DNA of 17,305 bases from positions 1 through 17,305 of the forward strand of contig JBBQWR010000071.1 in the NCBI GenBank assembly GCA_038210495.1, written 5' to 3'. The notes under the pieces are model-generated. The model searched no databases. It worked only from the letters and a program-made list of their open reading frames with translations, and was not told where the DNA came from. Numbering within the stretch: position 1 is the stretch's first letter; the number at the start of each line of letters is the position of its first letter. Position numbers and translations under genes: made by a program. The stretch comes from JBBQWR01 sp038210495. Its GTDB lineage: Bacteria; Planctomycetota; Planctomycetia; Pirellulales; DATAWG01. Shown piece by piece: positions 1-6,187 of the stretch.

Positions 1-174
1 ACCGACTCGCGCCGGTTCAGCCGTCGATATTGGCCCGGATCGAGTCCGCGCCGGCACGACCGCCTCCACGCGCTCACCCGCGGCCCGCCGCCGGCCGAAA
101 TCTCCGCCGCAAAAAAGAAGCTGTGAGAAATGCGGGCTAGGCCATCGCCCCGGAGCGATTGCTGTTCGATGCAT
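1..174. other. Window edge, no gene resolved
   Basis: All three plus-strand frames are open for most of this GC-rich stretch; frame 1 ends at a TGA at 123-125 after a lysine-rich tail (AAKKKL). It could be the 3' end of a rightward gene starting before the window, but the fragment is Pro/Arg-rich, low in information, and resembles nothing I know. I see no RNA gene or repeat here. Confidence 0.2.
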
Positions 175-594
175 CTAGGTTGCGTAGGCGCCTAGCTTCG
201 TTGCGATGTGCCGCGGAATCGGAATTGCCTTGGGCGGAGCTTCGTTCGAAAAGCGGCAACAGACAGCAACGACTCGGCCGGTGGCGACCGGTCTGCCGGC
301 GCAAGTGAATTTAAAGTCATAGGTCACGCTGCTGCCGCCGAGCCGCCCGATTTCCAAAGAGACATCGAGAACGTCGTCGAACTTTACCGCGCTGCTGTAA
401 TCGCAGTTTGCCGAGACGCGCGGCCAACTGATCGGGCCGGCCTCGTCGGCCATCAGCACGCTAAGCTCCAATTGGCGGAGCAACTCGTGCTCGACCGATT
501 CCATATAGAAGAAGAACGCCGAGAAGTGGGCGATTCCGGCGGCGTCGGTATCGCGAAATTCGACCCGGCGCGTGGCGAGGAATGTTTCGGCCAT
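175..594 (-). CDS. Acyl-CoA thioesterase, 4HBT/YbgC-like hotdog fold
   Basis: The 139-residue protein is the usual length for a single-hotdog thioesterase that hydrolyses acyl-CoA thioesters in the cytoplasm. Near the N terminus it has the family signature EFRDTDAAGIAHF (residues 12-24), containing the Asp that acts as catalytic base in 4-hydroxybenzoyl-CoA thioesterase relatives (Asp17 here), followed by the aromatic helix FFFYMESVEHELLR. The later strands (SVTYDFKFT, GRVVAVCCRF) fit the hotdog sheet. The start is an ATG with no recognisable Shine-Dalgarno. It lies 110 bp downstream of rpsR on the same strand, separated by heptamer repeats, so co-transcription is possible but not shown. Substrate cannot be told from sequence; YbgC-like Tol-Pal-associated and aromatic-CoA enzymes share this signature. 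Confidence 0.9.
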   Translation of the reverse strand: MAETFLATRRVEFRDTDAAGIAHFSAFFFYMESVEHELLRQLELSVLMADEAGPISWPRVSANCDYSSAVKFDDVLDVSLEIGRLGGSSVTYDFKFTCAGRPVATGRVVAVCCRFSNEAPPKAIPIPRHIATKLGAYAT

Positions 595-704
595 GGGCAG
601 GGAATGGCAGGGAAGGGACTAGAGGCTGGGGGTCAGGGACTAGGGAAGGACGCGGCAAAGCCGCGGCTCATTGTCTTCACGCCCGTCTCCCGACTCCCGT
701 CTTT
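595..704. repeat. Heptamer-phased low-complexity repeats between rpsR and the thioesterase gene
   Basis: Almost the whole gap is arranged in 7-nt steps. On the plus strand about 613-650 reads as related G-rich heptamers (GGACTAG, AGGCTGG, GGGTCAG, GGACTAG). From 684 the units are CGTCTCC, CGACTCC and CGTCTTT, followed by TTATTC, which runs into the rpsR stop codon. The second array matches a heptamer array inside the coding sequence near 2587-2620. Such short-period arrays fit slipped-strand expansion; a function is not evident. Confidence 0.6.
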
Positions 705-971
705 TTATTCCCCAACGTATGGCAATAGCGCCATAAACCGAGCCCGCTTGATCGCCAGCGTGACGGCATGCTGGCTAGCCGCGGTGCAGCCGCTCTTTCG
801 GCGGCTGACGATCTTCCCTTGCCGGTTCGTCAGCTTGCTGAGCAACTCAAGGTCTTTGTAATCGACATACATCGGGCGCGGACGAACGCCATCCACAAAG
901 ATCGGGTCTTTCTTCTTGCCGCGGATCTTAGCCTTGGCCCGCTTGCGCATCGGTCGAGCAGAAGTTTTCAT
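705..971 (-). CDS. rpsR: 30S ribosomal protein S18 (bS18)
   Basis: The 88-residue basic protein has the bS18 core nearly intact: VDYKDLELLSKLTNRQGKI followed by SRRKSGCTAASQHAVTLAIKRARFMALLPYV. S18 binds 16S rRNA as a heterodimer with S6 on the small-subunit platform. The N terminus is a short Arg/Lys-rich extension without a CxxC zinc pair, so this is the zinc-independent form. ATG start at 971, no Shine-Dalgarno. The gene is isolated: rpsF, ssb and rplI, its usual neighbours, are absent, and the upstream gene on the same strand is an SDR-type reductase. A foldable leader lies between them (1056-1125). Confidence 0.97.
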   Translation of the reverse strand: MKTSARPMRKRAKAKIRGKKKDPIFVDGVRPRPMYVDYKDLELLSKLTNRQGKIVSRRKSGCTAASQHAVTLAIKRARFMALLPYVGE

Positions 972-1055
972 CGTGTTCGCGTCAACTCGCTTGGATTGGA
1001 AAAACGCCGGCGCCGAAATCTCGAAGGCGGCGGGGAATCAATTAAAATACCCCGG

Positions 1056-1125
1056 CTTGGCCGGCAAGTCCAGAGGGGCAAAAACGACTGTCGGTATGCA
1101 CGGATGCACCGTGTACCCGGCCAAG
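1056..1125 (-). promoter_or_regulatory. Nested inverted repeat in the rpsR leader
   Basis: CTTGGCCGG (1056-1064) and CCGGCCAAG (1117-1125) form a perfect 9-bp inverted repeat. Inside it CACGG (1099-1103) and CCGTG (1109-1113) make a second 5-bp stem with a 5-nt loop. The structure lies 20 bp past the stop of the SDR gene and 84 nt upstream of the rpsR ATG. It is not followed closely by a U-run on the minus strand, so a simple intrinsic terminator fits poorly. A ribosomal-protein leader that senses S18 or S6:S18 is possible, but this is inference. Confidence 0.45.
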
Positions 1126-1145
1126 CACATAGCCAGGCCGCCGCG

Positions 1146-2171
1146 CTACGACGATCGTGGCGCCGCGCGGCGTGGGTTGCGGTAGAGCACGCCGGCCAGC
1201 AGCGTTGCCGAGCCCTCGTCGTTCTCGAGCCGCTCGTGATGCCAATCGGGATGGGTGGGAATCCAGCGGTCTTCCAGTGGCCAGGGGTCGATCGGATCGT
1301 AGCCCAAGGCGGCGGACAGCTTTGACGAATCCATCGACACGTCGCCGGCTCGAGGCGGAATCGGCCCAGCGGCTAGGCGCGGGCAACCGATCAGCAAATG
1401 AGGATCGTAACCGCCGACCCGGTTAATGATCTGTGCGATCTGATACAGGCTCAGCCGCCGCGGACCGCCGGCGTGGAACAGTCCGGCGAGCCGGCTGCCG
1501 AGTACCGCGTCGTAGAGTTCGTTGTGACAGTCGGTGTAGTGCGGCGTGCGGTATTCATCGATATACAGTGTCGCCGGGCGGCTTTTTTTGAAGCGAGACT
1601 GAATCCAATCGATCGCCCCCGCATGGCCGTTGAAACTGATTCCCATGGGCAGCGAAATTCGTAAGATGGCCGCTTGCGAATCTTCGGCGAGCACAATCTG
1701 CTCGGCGTCAACCATCGTCTTGCCGTAGACGGTGACCGGATCGGTCGGATCGTCCTCGACGTGCCCTCCAACTCCGGCGCCGGAAAATACCAGATCGACC
1801 GACAAGTGCACCAGCCGCGCGGCGCGATCCGCGAGAACGCGAAGCAGATTTACCACCCCATCAACGTTGATTCGCCGAGCCAGCCCGGGATCAAGTTCGC
1901 ATGCCCGCAGGGCGCAGCTTCCCGCGCAATTGAGCACAGCCGCGAACTGGTGGGTATCGAAGAGCCGCGACAGGCCGTCGTAATCCTCGGCGTCGCAAGG
2001 GATGATATTAGGCCCCGTGAGTCGCCAATTGTCACTCTGACGGACGCCGACGACCTGGCCCGGGTAGCGGGCTAAAAAGTAGGGCAGAGCATTGTAACCG
2101 GGAACACCCGTCACGCCGGTGATCAGCAGAGGCAGGGGCGCGGCGTCCGATAAAGCGATAGGACAGTACAT
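1146..2171 (-). CDS. RmlD-like extended SDR (NAD-dependent sugar epimerase/reductase family)
   Basis: The 341-residue protein has an N-terminal Rossmann nucleotide-binding loop, LLITGVTGVPG (G19, G22, G25), the CAGS segment after beta-4, LSVDLVFSG with Ser124 at the catalytic Ser/Thr position, and PVTVYGKTMVDAE where dTDP-4-dehydrorhamnose reductases have YGKTK. The catalytic Tyr149 is present but the YxxxK lysine position (153) is Met. The C-terminal half (YRTPHYTD, GLFHAGGPRRLSLYQIA) matches the substrate domain of the family. RmlD enzymes reduce dTDP-4-keto-L-rhamnose; here the missing lysine makes that exact reaction doubtful, so this may be a divergent or non-catalytic relative. No other nucleotide-sugar genes are nearby. 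ATG start, no clear Shine-Dalgarno. Confidence 0.8.
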   Translation of the reverse strand: MYCPIALSDAAPLPLLITGVTGVPGYNALPYFLARYPGQVVGVRQSDNWRLTGPNIIPCDAEDYDGLSRLFDTHQFAAVLNCAGSCALRACELDPGLARRINVDGVVNLLRVLADRAARLVHLSVDLVFSGAGVGGHVEDDPTDPVTVYGKTMVDAEQIVLAEDSQAAILRISLPMGISFNGHAGAIDWIQSRFKKSRPATLYIDEYRTPHYTDCHNELYDAVLGSRLAGLFHAGGPRRLSLYQIAQIINRVGGYDPHLLIGCPRLAAGPIPPRAGDVSMDSSKLSAALGYDPIDPWPLEDRWIPTHPDWHHERLENDEGSATLLAGVLYRNPRRAAPRSS

Positions 2172-2331
2172 TCAACGGCGGTCGGGTAAAACGGCAGGTT
2201 AACCAATTTAGCCGTAACAGGCCGCCAAATTCAAGCGTGGATGAGTCGCACGCAAGGCGATTCGATCCCAATAAGGAAGAAAACGCGCGGCGCGGAATGA
2301 TCGCGGCGATAGCTTAAGGGCCATCGCCGGT

Positions 2332-3288
2332 TTAGCCGAAGAGACGGCGCCACCACTTGCGGCGACCAGCGGCGCGTTTTCGCAGGTCCGGAACTTCCGT
2401 GACCAAATAGGGAGAGAATAGGGAACCGGTCGCCGGATGCTCGGGCACACCATTGGCCTGGGGCACGGGACGTTCGGCTGACTTGCCGGCAGTCGCGGCG
2501 CCGTTGAGGGAAGCCTGTCCCTTATCGGGCGGAAGAGACCGAATCGATTCGTCCAACCGCTCCTGAAGCGGAATCGCCAGTTGCTGCGACTCTCGACTGC
2601 CGACTTCCGTCTTCTGATTCACTGCTGAAAGATTCACTGCTGAAAGATTCACTGCTGAAAGACTCGCCGCTGAAAGACTATCTCGCGACAGGCGCTGATC
2701 CCCTGTCCGCGGCTGAATCGCCGTGCCTTGATTCGAGGGCGGCGTCTCATGGCTCGACCAGGCCGGCGGGGGTTCTTCGGGGGTCGTCGTCGAATGTTCT
2801 TCGGCGCCCTGGATCGGCTCGGCGATCGGCAGATCTTCGTCTGCGGCTACCACCCCAACCAACTCGCGATCGGCAACCAAATCTTCGATCGTTTCGGTGG
2901 ATGCCGCGTCGGCGACATCGTCGAGTCCGAGCAGTTCGACTTCGCCAGATTCCATGTCGTCATGGTTTGCGTGACCGCTGGGGTGCTGGTGGGGCTCGGC
3001 CGACGTACGGTCGACCGGCGGCAACGCGAAGGCATGGCCGTGTCCGTTTGGCTCTTCGCTAAGACCCAGCAGATCGGCGGCAAAAGCATCGGCGACCGAA
3101 TTGCCGTTGGCCGCTGCGATCCATATCGACGCGGCATCGCTAGCGATCTCCAGATGACCGTTGCCTTTGACTTCGATGGCGACCGGGTGCGAGGAGGCAC
3201 TGTCGAAATCGTGGGGCGGATCGTCGGCAGAAGCAAATTGAGGCAAGAATTTTTCCAAGTCGGAACGTCGTGGGCTAAAATCCGGCAT
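2332..3288 (-). CDS. Hypothetical acidic protein with pentapeptide tandem repeat
   Basis: I do not recognise this 318-residue protein. The ATG at 3288 is chosen because GGAGGTGA lies just upstream with 5-6 nt spacing; a TTG at 3303 would start inside that site. The N-terminal half mixes an ordered-looking stretch (AIEVKGNGHLEIASDAASIW) with His-rich and acidic linkers. The middle is acidic and probably disordered. Around residues 215-235 is a period-5 repeat (LSAAS, then LSAVN three times) encoded by a 15-bp tandem repeat, then a segment encoded by a heptamer array. The C terminus is abruptly basic and aromatic (KRAAGRRKWWRRLFG), suggesting membrane or nucleic-acid contact. No signal peptide or transmembrane segment is visible. 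A promoter-like pair lies 70-100 bp upstream. Confidence 0.75.
   Translation of the reverse strand: MPDFSPRRSDLEKFLPQFASADDPPHDFDSASSHPVAIEVKGNGHLEIASDAASIWIAAANGNSVADAFAADLLGLSEEPNGHGHAFALPPVDRTSAEPHQHPSGHANHDDMESGEVELLGLDDVADAASTETIEDLVADRELVGVVAADEDLPIAEPIQGAEEHSTTTPEEPPPAWSSHETPPSNQGTAIQPRTGDQRLSRDSLSAASLSAVNLSAVNLSAVNQKTEVGSRESQQLAIPLQERLDESIRSLPPDKGQASLNGAATAGKSAERPVPQANGVPEHPATGSLFSPYLVTEVPDLRKRAAGRRKWWRRLFG
2587..2620. repeat. Heptamer array inside the hypothetical gene
   Basis: On the plus strand the units are CGACTCT, CGACTGC, CGACTTC and CGTCTTC, followed by TGATTC. The array has the same period, consensus and terminal CGTCTT..ATTC as the array beside rpsR at 684-710. Here it is read in frame and encodes about a dozen residues (QKTEVGSRESQQ). 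This suggests an intergenic-type repeat captured in a coding sequence. Confidence 0.6.
2616..2675. repeat. 15-bp tandem repeat, three perfect copies plus one degenerate
   Basis: The unit GATTCACTGCTGAAA occurs at 2616-2630, 2631-2645 and 2646-2660, with a diverged copy (GACTCGCCGCTGAAA) at 2661-2675. Being a multiple of three it keeps frame and encodes LSAVN pentapeptides on the minus strand. Identical copies point to recent expansion. Confidence 0.9.
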
Positions 3289-3359
3289 TGGCTTCACCTC
3301 CAATCCGCGATTGGGCCAAGATGTGATATCGAGTTGCGGTCGCGGGATGCGTTTCCTTT

Positions 3360-3389
3360 AGTGTAACCGGAAAATTTCACTATTGGCAA
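3360..3389 (-). promoter_or_regulatory. Sigma70-like promoter for the hypothetical gene
   Basis: On the minus strand TTGCCA (3389-3384) is separated by 18 nt from TACACT (3365-3360). Transcription would start near 3353, giving a leader of about 65 nt before the ATG at 3288, with a good Shine-Dalgarno in it. Confidence 0.45.
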
Positions 3390-3502
3390 CAAATTCGTCG
3401 GCGACGTGCTGAATTTCCCGGCCTCTGCTGCCCAGAATGCGGCTACGGCGCGGATGCGCCGCCTGGTAAGGTGAACGACCGACAGATTCGGCACGACTGG
3501 GG

Positions 3503-3553
3503 CCGCTCTCCGAGGCCTAACCGGGGCTTCGGCGAGGCACCGCCTCAAGCCCC
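3503..3553. repeat. REP-like hairpin, copy A
   Basis: GGGGCTT (3523-3529) and GGCG (3531-3534) pair with CGCC (3541-3544) and AAGCCCC (3547-3553) around a 6-nt loop. The core and the flanking CCGCTCTCCG (3503-3512) recur at 13688-13725, where the intervening 11 nt are absent. The paired architecture is kept while the loop and internal-loop bases differ. Confidence 0.7.
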
Positions 3554-3578
3554 GCGCAGCCCGGAGTCATTTTAATAG

Positions 3579-3616
3579 CCGGGGGTGAAACGTAGCGCAG
3601 CGAAGCGGAACCCCGG
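3579..3616. repeat. Second imperfect palindrome in the same gap
   Basis: CCGGGG (3579-3584) pairs with CCCCGG (3611-3616), extendable by T3586-A3610 across a bulged G, and encloses a GCG-rich interior (CGTAGCGCAGCGAAGCG). It lies between hairpin copy A and the transposase remnant and looks like another dispersed palindromic element. No second copy is in this window. Confidence 0.5.
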
Positions 3617-3640
3617 TACTGCCCCGCCTAACCCACACAC

Positions 3641-3928
3641 CTAAGAATTCGCCGCGTTTTTCAGCAATTCATCGATAGACCAAATTTCTTCGGTCAGCCC
3701 GCTGGACATTGCCGGCGTCGTGTTCTTGCCTAGCGTCTAGTGCTTCCGGCAGAAGTTATACCACGCCACGCCGATATTCAGCATGGCCTCGTGGTGGGGC
3801 AGTCTCTTGGAGCGGGCGTTCGTCAACCGCGTGAATCTGCGGCAGTGCATCCGTACGGACAGGTTGAGCCGTTCCGAATCGGACGTGCTAACGTGGTCCA
3901 TATCCGGGTTGCCGAAGCGGGGAGTCTT
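3641..3928 (-). pseudogene. IS1-type transposase C-terminal remnant
   Basis: Read on the minus strand from about 3928 to the TAG at 3641, the frame gives GNPDMDHVSTSDSERLNLSV, then MHCRRFTRLTNARSK, then AWYNFCRKH, an in-frame TAG at 3737-3739, and then TPAMSSGLTEEIWSIDELL. Homologous IS1-like DDE transposases have the same order: GNPDP..ISTSYVERxNLTMRM, MRRFTRLTNAFSK, YNFCRIHKTLR.TPAM and a Trp-Ser/Thr-hydrophobic tail. The stop falls where relatives have Lys (HKTL), consistent with AAG to TAG. The upstream catalytic portion is missing and no terminal repeats are recognisable, so this is a dead fragment left between two host genes. Confidence 0.85.
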
Positions 3929-3970
3929 TCCGCGCCGGTTATCACGCCGACCCGGTTATGGCCGTAAAGA

Positions 3971-4855
3971 TCAGGAATCTCTTGTTGCTGCGGCTCGCGG
4001 AAGATTTTGCAGGGCCTCGATTAATTCGGGCGGCATCGCCTGATCGGCTATCGGAGGGAGCTTAACGTCTTTGCCGCCGGAGGCTGGCTTGCCATACTTC
4101 GGTTCGAGCAAGGCGAAGAGCCGAGTTAATTGATCGGCGTCTCCTTCGGCCAAATAATAGGCGTCGTGCAGCACGCCCCAACTGCCGTCCCCCTTGGCTC
4201 CGATGAGGCATTTCATTTTGGAGCAACTTGGTCCGAGCCAAAGCCGATAAAGTGCGAGCTTCGGTTTGTTGCGTTCGCCGCCCGTGAAATTCTCCAGGAA
4301 GGAGTTGAGGCCACCGCCCAATGTGGCGGCGCTTACTTTATCGCCGATCGGGCTGACGATCGTCGCGACGTGCAGCCAATTTTTCTGCCGCCGGTCATAG
4401 GCGTAATACCGAGCGTCCGTTGTTGCCGGTTTGCCGCCGGGGGACTTTTGGACGAAAAACCGAAATGTTTCCTCGGATTGCCAGGGCCAGATCATATGCG
4501 TATGGGCTCCGGTTCCTTCGCCGCCGAACCGATTGCAGATCGTCTTGGCGTCAGATTCCGAGACATGGGGATGCAAATCGGCGGTAGTATCCCAAATGGA
4601 AAATATTGTCCGTCTCTCTTGGGCAGTATTGTGCTGAATGCCGCAGTACCCGCCCGCTGGCTCGCCGGGATGCCAATTGGCGCCGCAAAAATATATGCCG
4701 GGATTGGTCGCCAAAACCGTGATCTCGCCGTATAGACAGGTGGCGTCTTTTTGCCCAGCGAGATCCCACCAAAGATGTTGGGCAGACGCGGAGACGCACG
4801 ACAGGCCGAGCACAATCGCGGAAGAAAGCGATAGTCTGATGAGCTTTTGAAACAT
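3971..4855 (-). CDS. Secreted DUF3472-domain protein
   Basis: The 294-residue protein begins with a typical signal peptide (MFQKLIRLSLSSAIVLGLSC, cleavage probably after ASA near residue 25), so it should be exported. The rest follows the DUF3472 pattern: a Tyr-Gly-Glu-Ile-Thr-Val strand, GGYCGIQHN, IFSIWD, FGGEGTGAHTH, WLHVATI and SFLENFTGG. The function of this domain family is not established; members occur in secreted proteins of polysaccharide-degrading bacteria. The ATG at 4855 is chosen over the TTG at 4870 because GAAGAGA sits just before it and because the signal peptide then starts normally. It begins 30 bp after the fmt stop on the same strand, so the two may be co-transcribed. Confidence 0.85.
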   Translation of the reverse strand: MFQKLIRLSLSSAIVLGLSCVSASAQHLWWDLAGQKDATCLYGEITVLATNPGIYFCGANWHPGEPAGGYCGIQHNTAQERRTIFSIWDTTADLHPHVSESDAKTICNRFGGEGTGAHTHMIWPWQSEETFRFFVQKSPGGKPATTDARYYAYDRRQKNWLHVATIVSPIGDKVSAATLGGGLNSFLENFTGGERNKPKLALYRLWLGPSCSKMKCLIGAKGDGSWGVLHDAYYLAEGDADQLTRLFALLEPKYGKPASGGKDVKLPPIADQAMPPELIEALQNLPRAAATRDS

Positions 4856-4885
4856 GTTCGATCTCTTCAACGGACAACGATCGAT

Positions 4886-5887
4886 TCAGGTAGGGTCTTG
4901 GGACGGCTCGTCGGCAAAATGGTCGCCGGCCTTCACGCGCTGCCCGCGTAGGAATTCTTCGACCGCCATCGATCGCTTACCGGCCGGTTGAAGGCGCTGG
5001 ATGGACAGCGCATCGACCCCGCACGCGATAACCAGCGATGGGCCGTCGGCGATCAGCACCGTTCCGGGCGGCTGAGCGGAACGCTCCGCAACTTCGGGCG
5101 CCGCTTCAACGGTTACTTGCTCCAAAATCAGCCGCATCGGGGCGCCATCGCCGGAGCGCCAGAATGTGTAGGTTTTCGGCCACGGCTCGAACGCGCGAAA
5201 TTGATTGCGGATTTCGCTGGCCGTGCGATTCCAGTCAATCGCGCCGTCGGTTTTCTTGAGTCGTGGCGCCTTGGTCGCCTGCGCCGAGTCTTGGGGGATT
5301 CCGCCGGATTGGCCCGTTTGCAGCAACTCAATCGCTTCGACGACCGCTCCGACTCCCAGTTCGGAAAGTCGCGGTTCGAGTTGGGCCGCCGTTTCGTCAG
5401 GATCGATGGCCAGCCGTTTTTGCACCAGGGCGGGACCGGCGTCGAGCCCTTGCGTCATTTGGATTACCGTCACGCCCGATTCCGTCTCACCATGGTATAT
5501 GGCCCATTGGATCGGCGCGGCGCCTCGGTAGCGAGGCAACAGCGATCCATGCAGATTGACGCCACCCAGGCGCGCCGTTTCGAGCGCCTGAGGCGAAAGA
5601 ATTTGCCCGTAGTCGCACACGACCAGAAGTTCGGGCGTCCAGCGCCGCAATCGGTCGACCGCGTATCCGGAATTGATATCCGGCGGCTCGAAGACCTCCA
5701 GACCATGCTCGCGGGCCAAGTCGCGCATCAAATTCTGAGGCGCCGATTGCTTGCCATGAACGGGCCGATCGGGGCGTGTCGCCAGAGCGATGATTTCGTG
5801 CGATGAAGCCAGCAGCGCGCGGAACATCGGCACGGCGAACGGGCCCGTTCCCATGACGACCAGCCGCAGTTTGTGCGAGGCTTGCAT
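4886..5887 (-). CDS. fmt: Methionyl-tRNA formyltransferase
   Basis: Fmt transfers a formyl group from 10-formyl-tetrahydrofolate to Met-tRNAfMet, making the initiator tRNA. The 333-residue protein has the N-terminal Rossmann start VVMGTGPFAVPMF, the folate and catalytic segment GGVNLHGSLLPRYRGAAPI (Asn111, His113) and TQGLDAGPALVQ with Asp149, giving the complete Asn-His-Asp catalytic set. The C-terminal part (AFEPWPKTYTFW) matches the tRNA-binding OB domain, and the length is normal. The start is taken as the ATG at 5887; a TTG at 5908 would add seven residues. The usual GTPEFAVP motif reads GTGPFAVP here. No def gene is adjacent. It is divergent from the glycosyltransferase gene. Confidence 0.96.
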   Translation of the reverse strand: MQASHKLRLVVMGTGPFAVPMFRALLASSHEIIALATRPDRPVHGKQSAPQNLMRDLAREHGLEVFEPPDINSGYAVDRLRRWTPELLVVCDYGQILSPQALETARLGGVNLHGSLLPRYRGAAPIQWAIYHGETESGVTVIQMTQGLDAGPALVQKRLAIDPDETAAQLEPRLSELGVGAVVEAIELLQTGQSGGIPQDSAQATKAPRLKKTDGAIDWNRTASEIRNQFRAFEPWPKTYTFWRSGDGAPMRLILEQVTVEAAPEVAERSAQPPGTVLIADGPSLVIACGVDALSIQRLQPAGKRSMAVEEFLRGQRVKAGDHFADEPSQDPT

Positions 5888-6187
5888 CCGAGGTCGCAAT
5901 TTGGCCAAATGGATTGGATCGAATACTCCACATCTCAGACGATTCGCCGGAGGCAGTCAAGCGGTGTGGACCCGGGATAAGCGGTCGATATTGCGTTGGT
6001 TCCCTTCCGGCGGCCTCGCGATTAGAATGCACATCTCGCGGGACCGTCGGAATAGCCGCCGCGCCGCGGTTGAAAACGACTGGATACCCGACTTGCAATT
6101 CTCGACGACTCTTCCCTATCGCCCGCCCGCCGTTAAAAGCGCGATTATCTTGCCCGCCGCGACGCACTCAACCGGGAACTCCGCCTG
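5888..6187. other. Divergent intergenic region, fmt / glycosyltransferase
   Basis: This 300-bp gap must hold promoters for both directions. I can find only weak candidates, such as TAGAAT upstream of the rightward gene without a convincing -35. No gene, strong hairpin or repeat was found. Confidence 0.4.

Noticed and set aside
208..861. 217-codon plus-strand frame over the thioesterase and rpsR
   Set aside because: It is antisense to two well-recognised genes, crosses the heptamer repeats, and has no recognisable motif; high GC keeps antisense frames open.
2728..3366. 212-codon plus-strand frame opposite the hypothetical gene
   Set aside because: The minus-strand frame has a strong Shine-Dalgarno and a promoter; the antisense frame has neither and reads as Arg/Gly-rich shadow.
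3740..4043. Plus-strand frames in the gap after the DUF3472 gene
   Set aside because: They are antisense to the IS1-type transposase remnant, which explains the sequence better.
4988..5806. 272-codon plus-strand frame opposite fmt
   Set aside because: fmt is unambiguous on the other strand.
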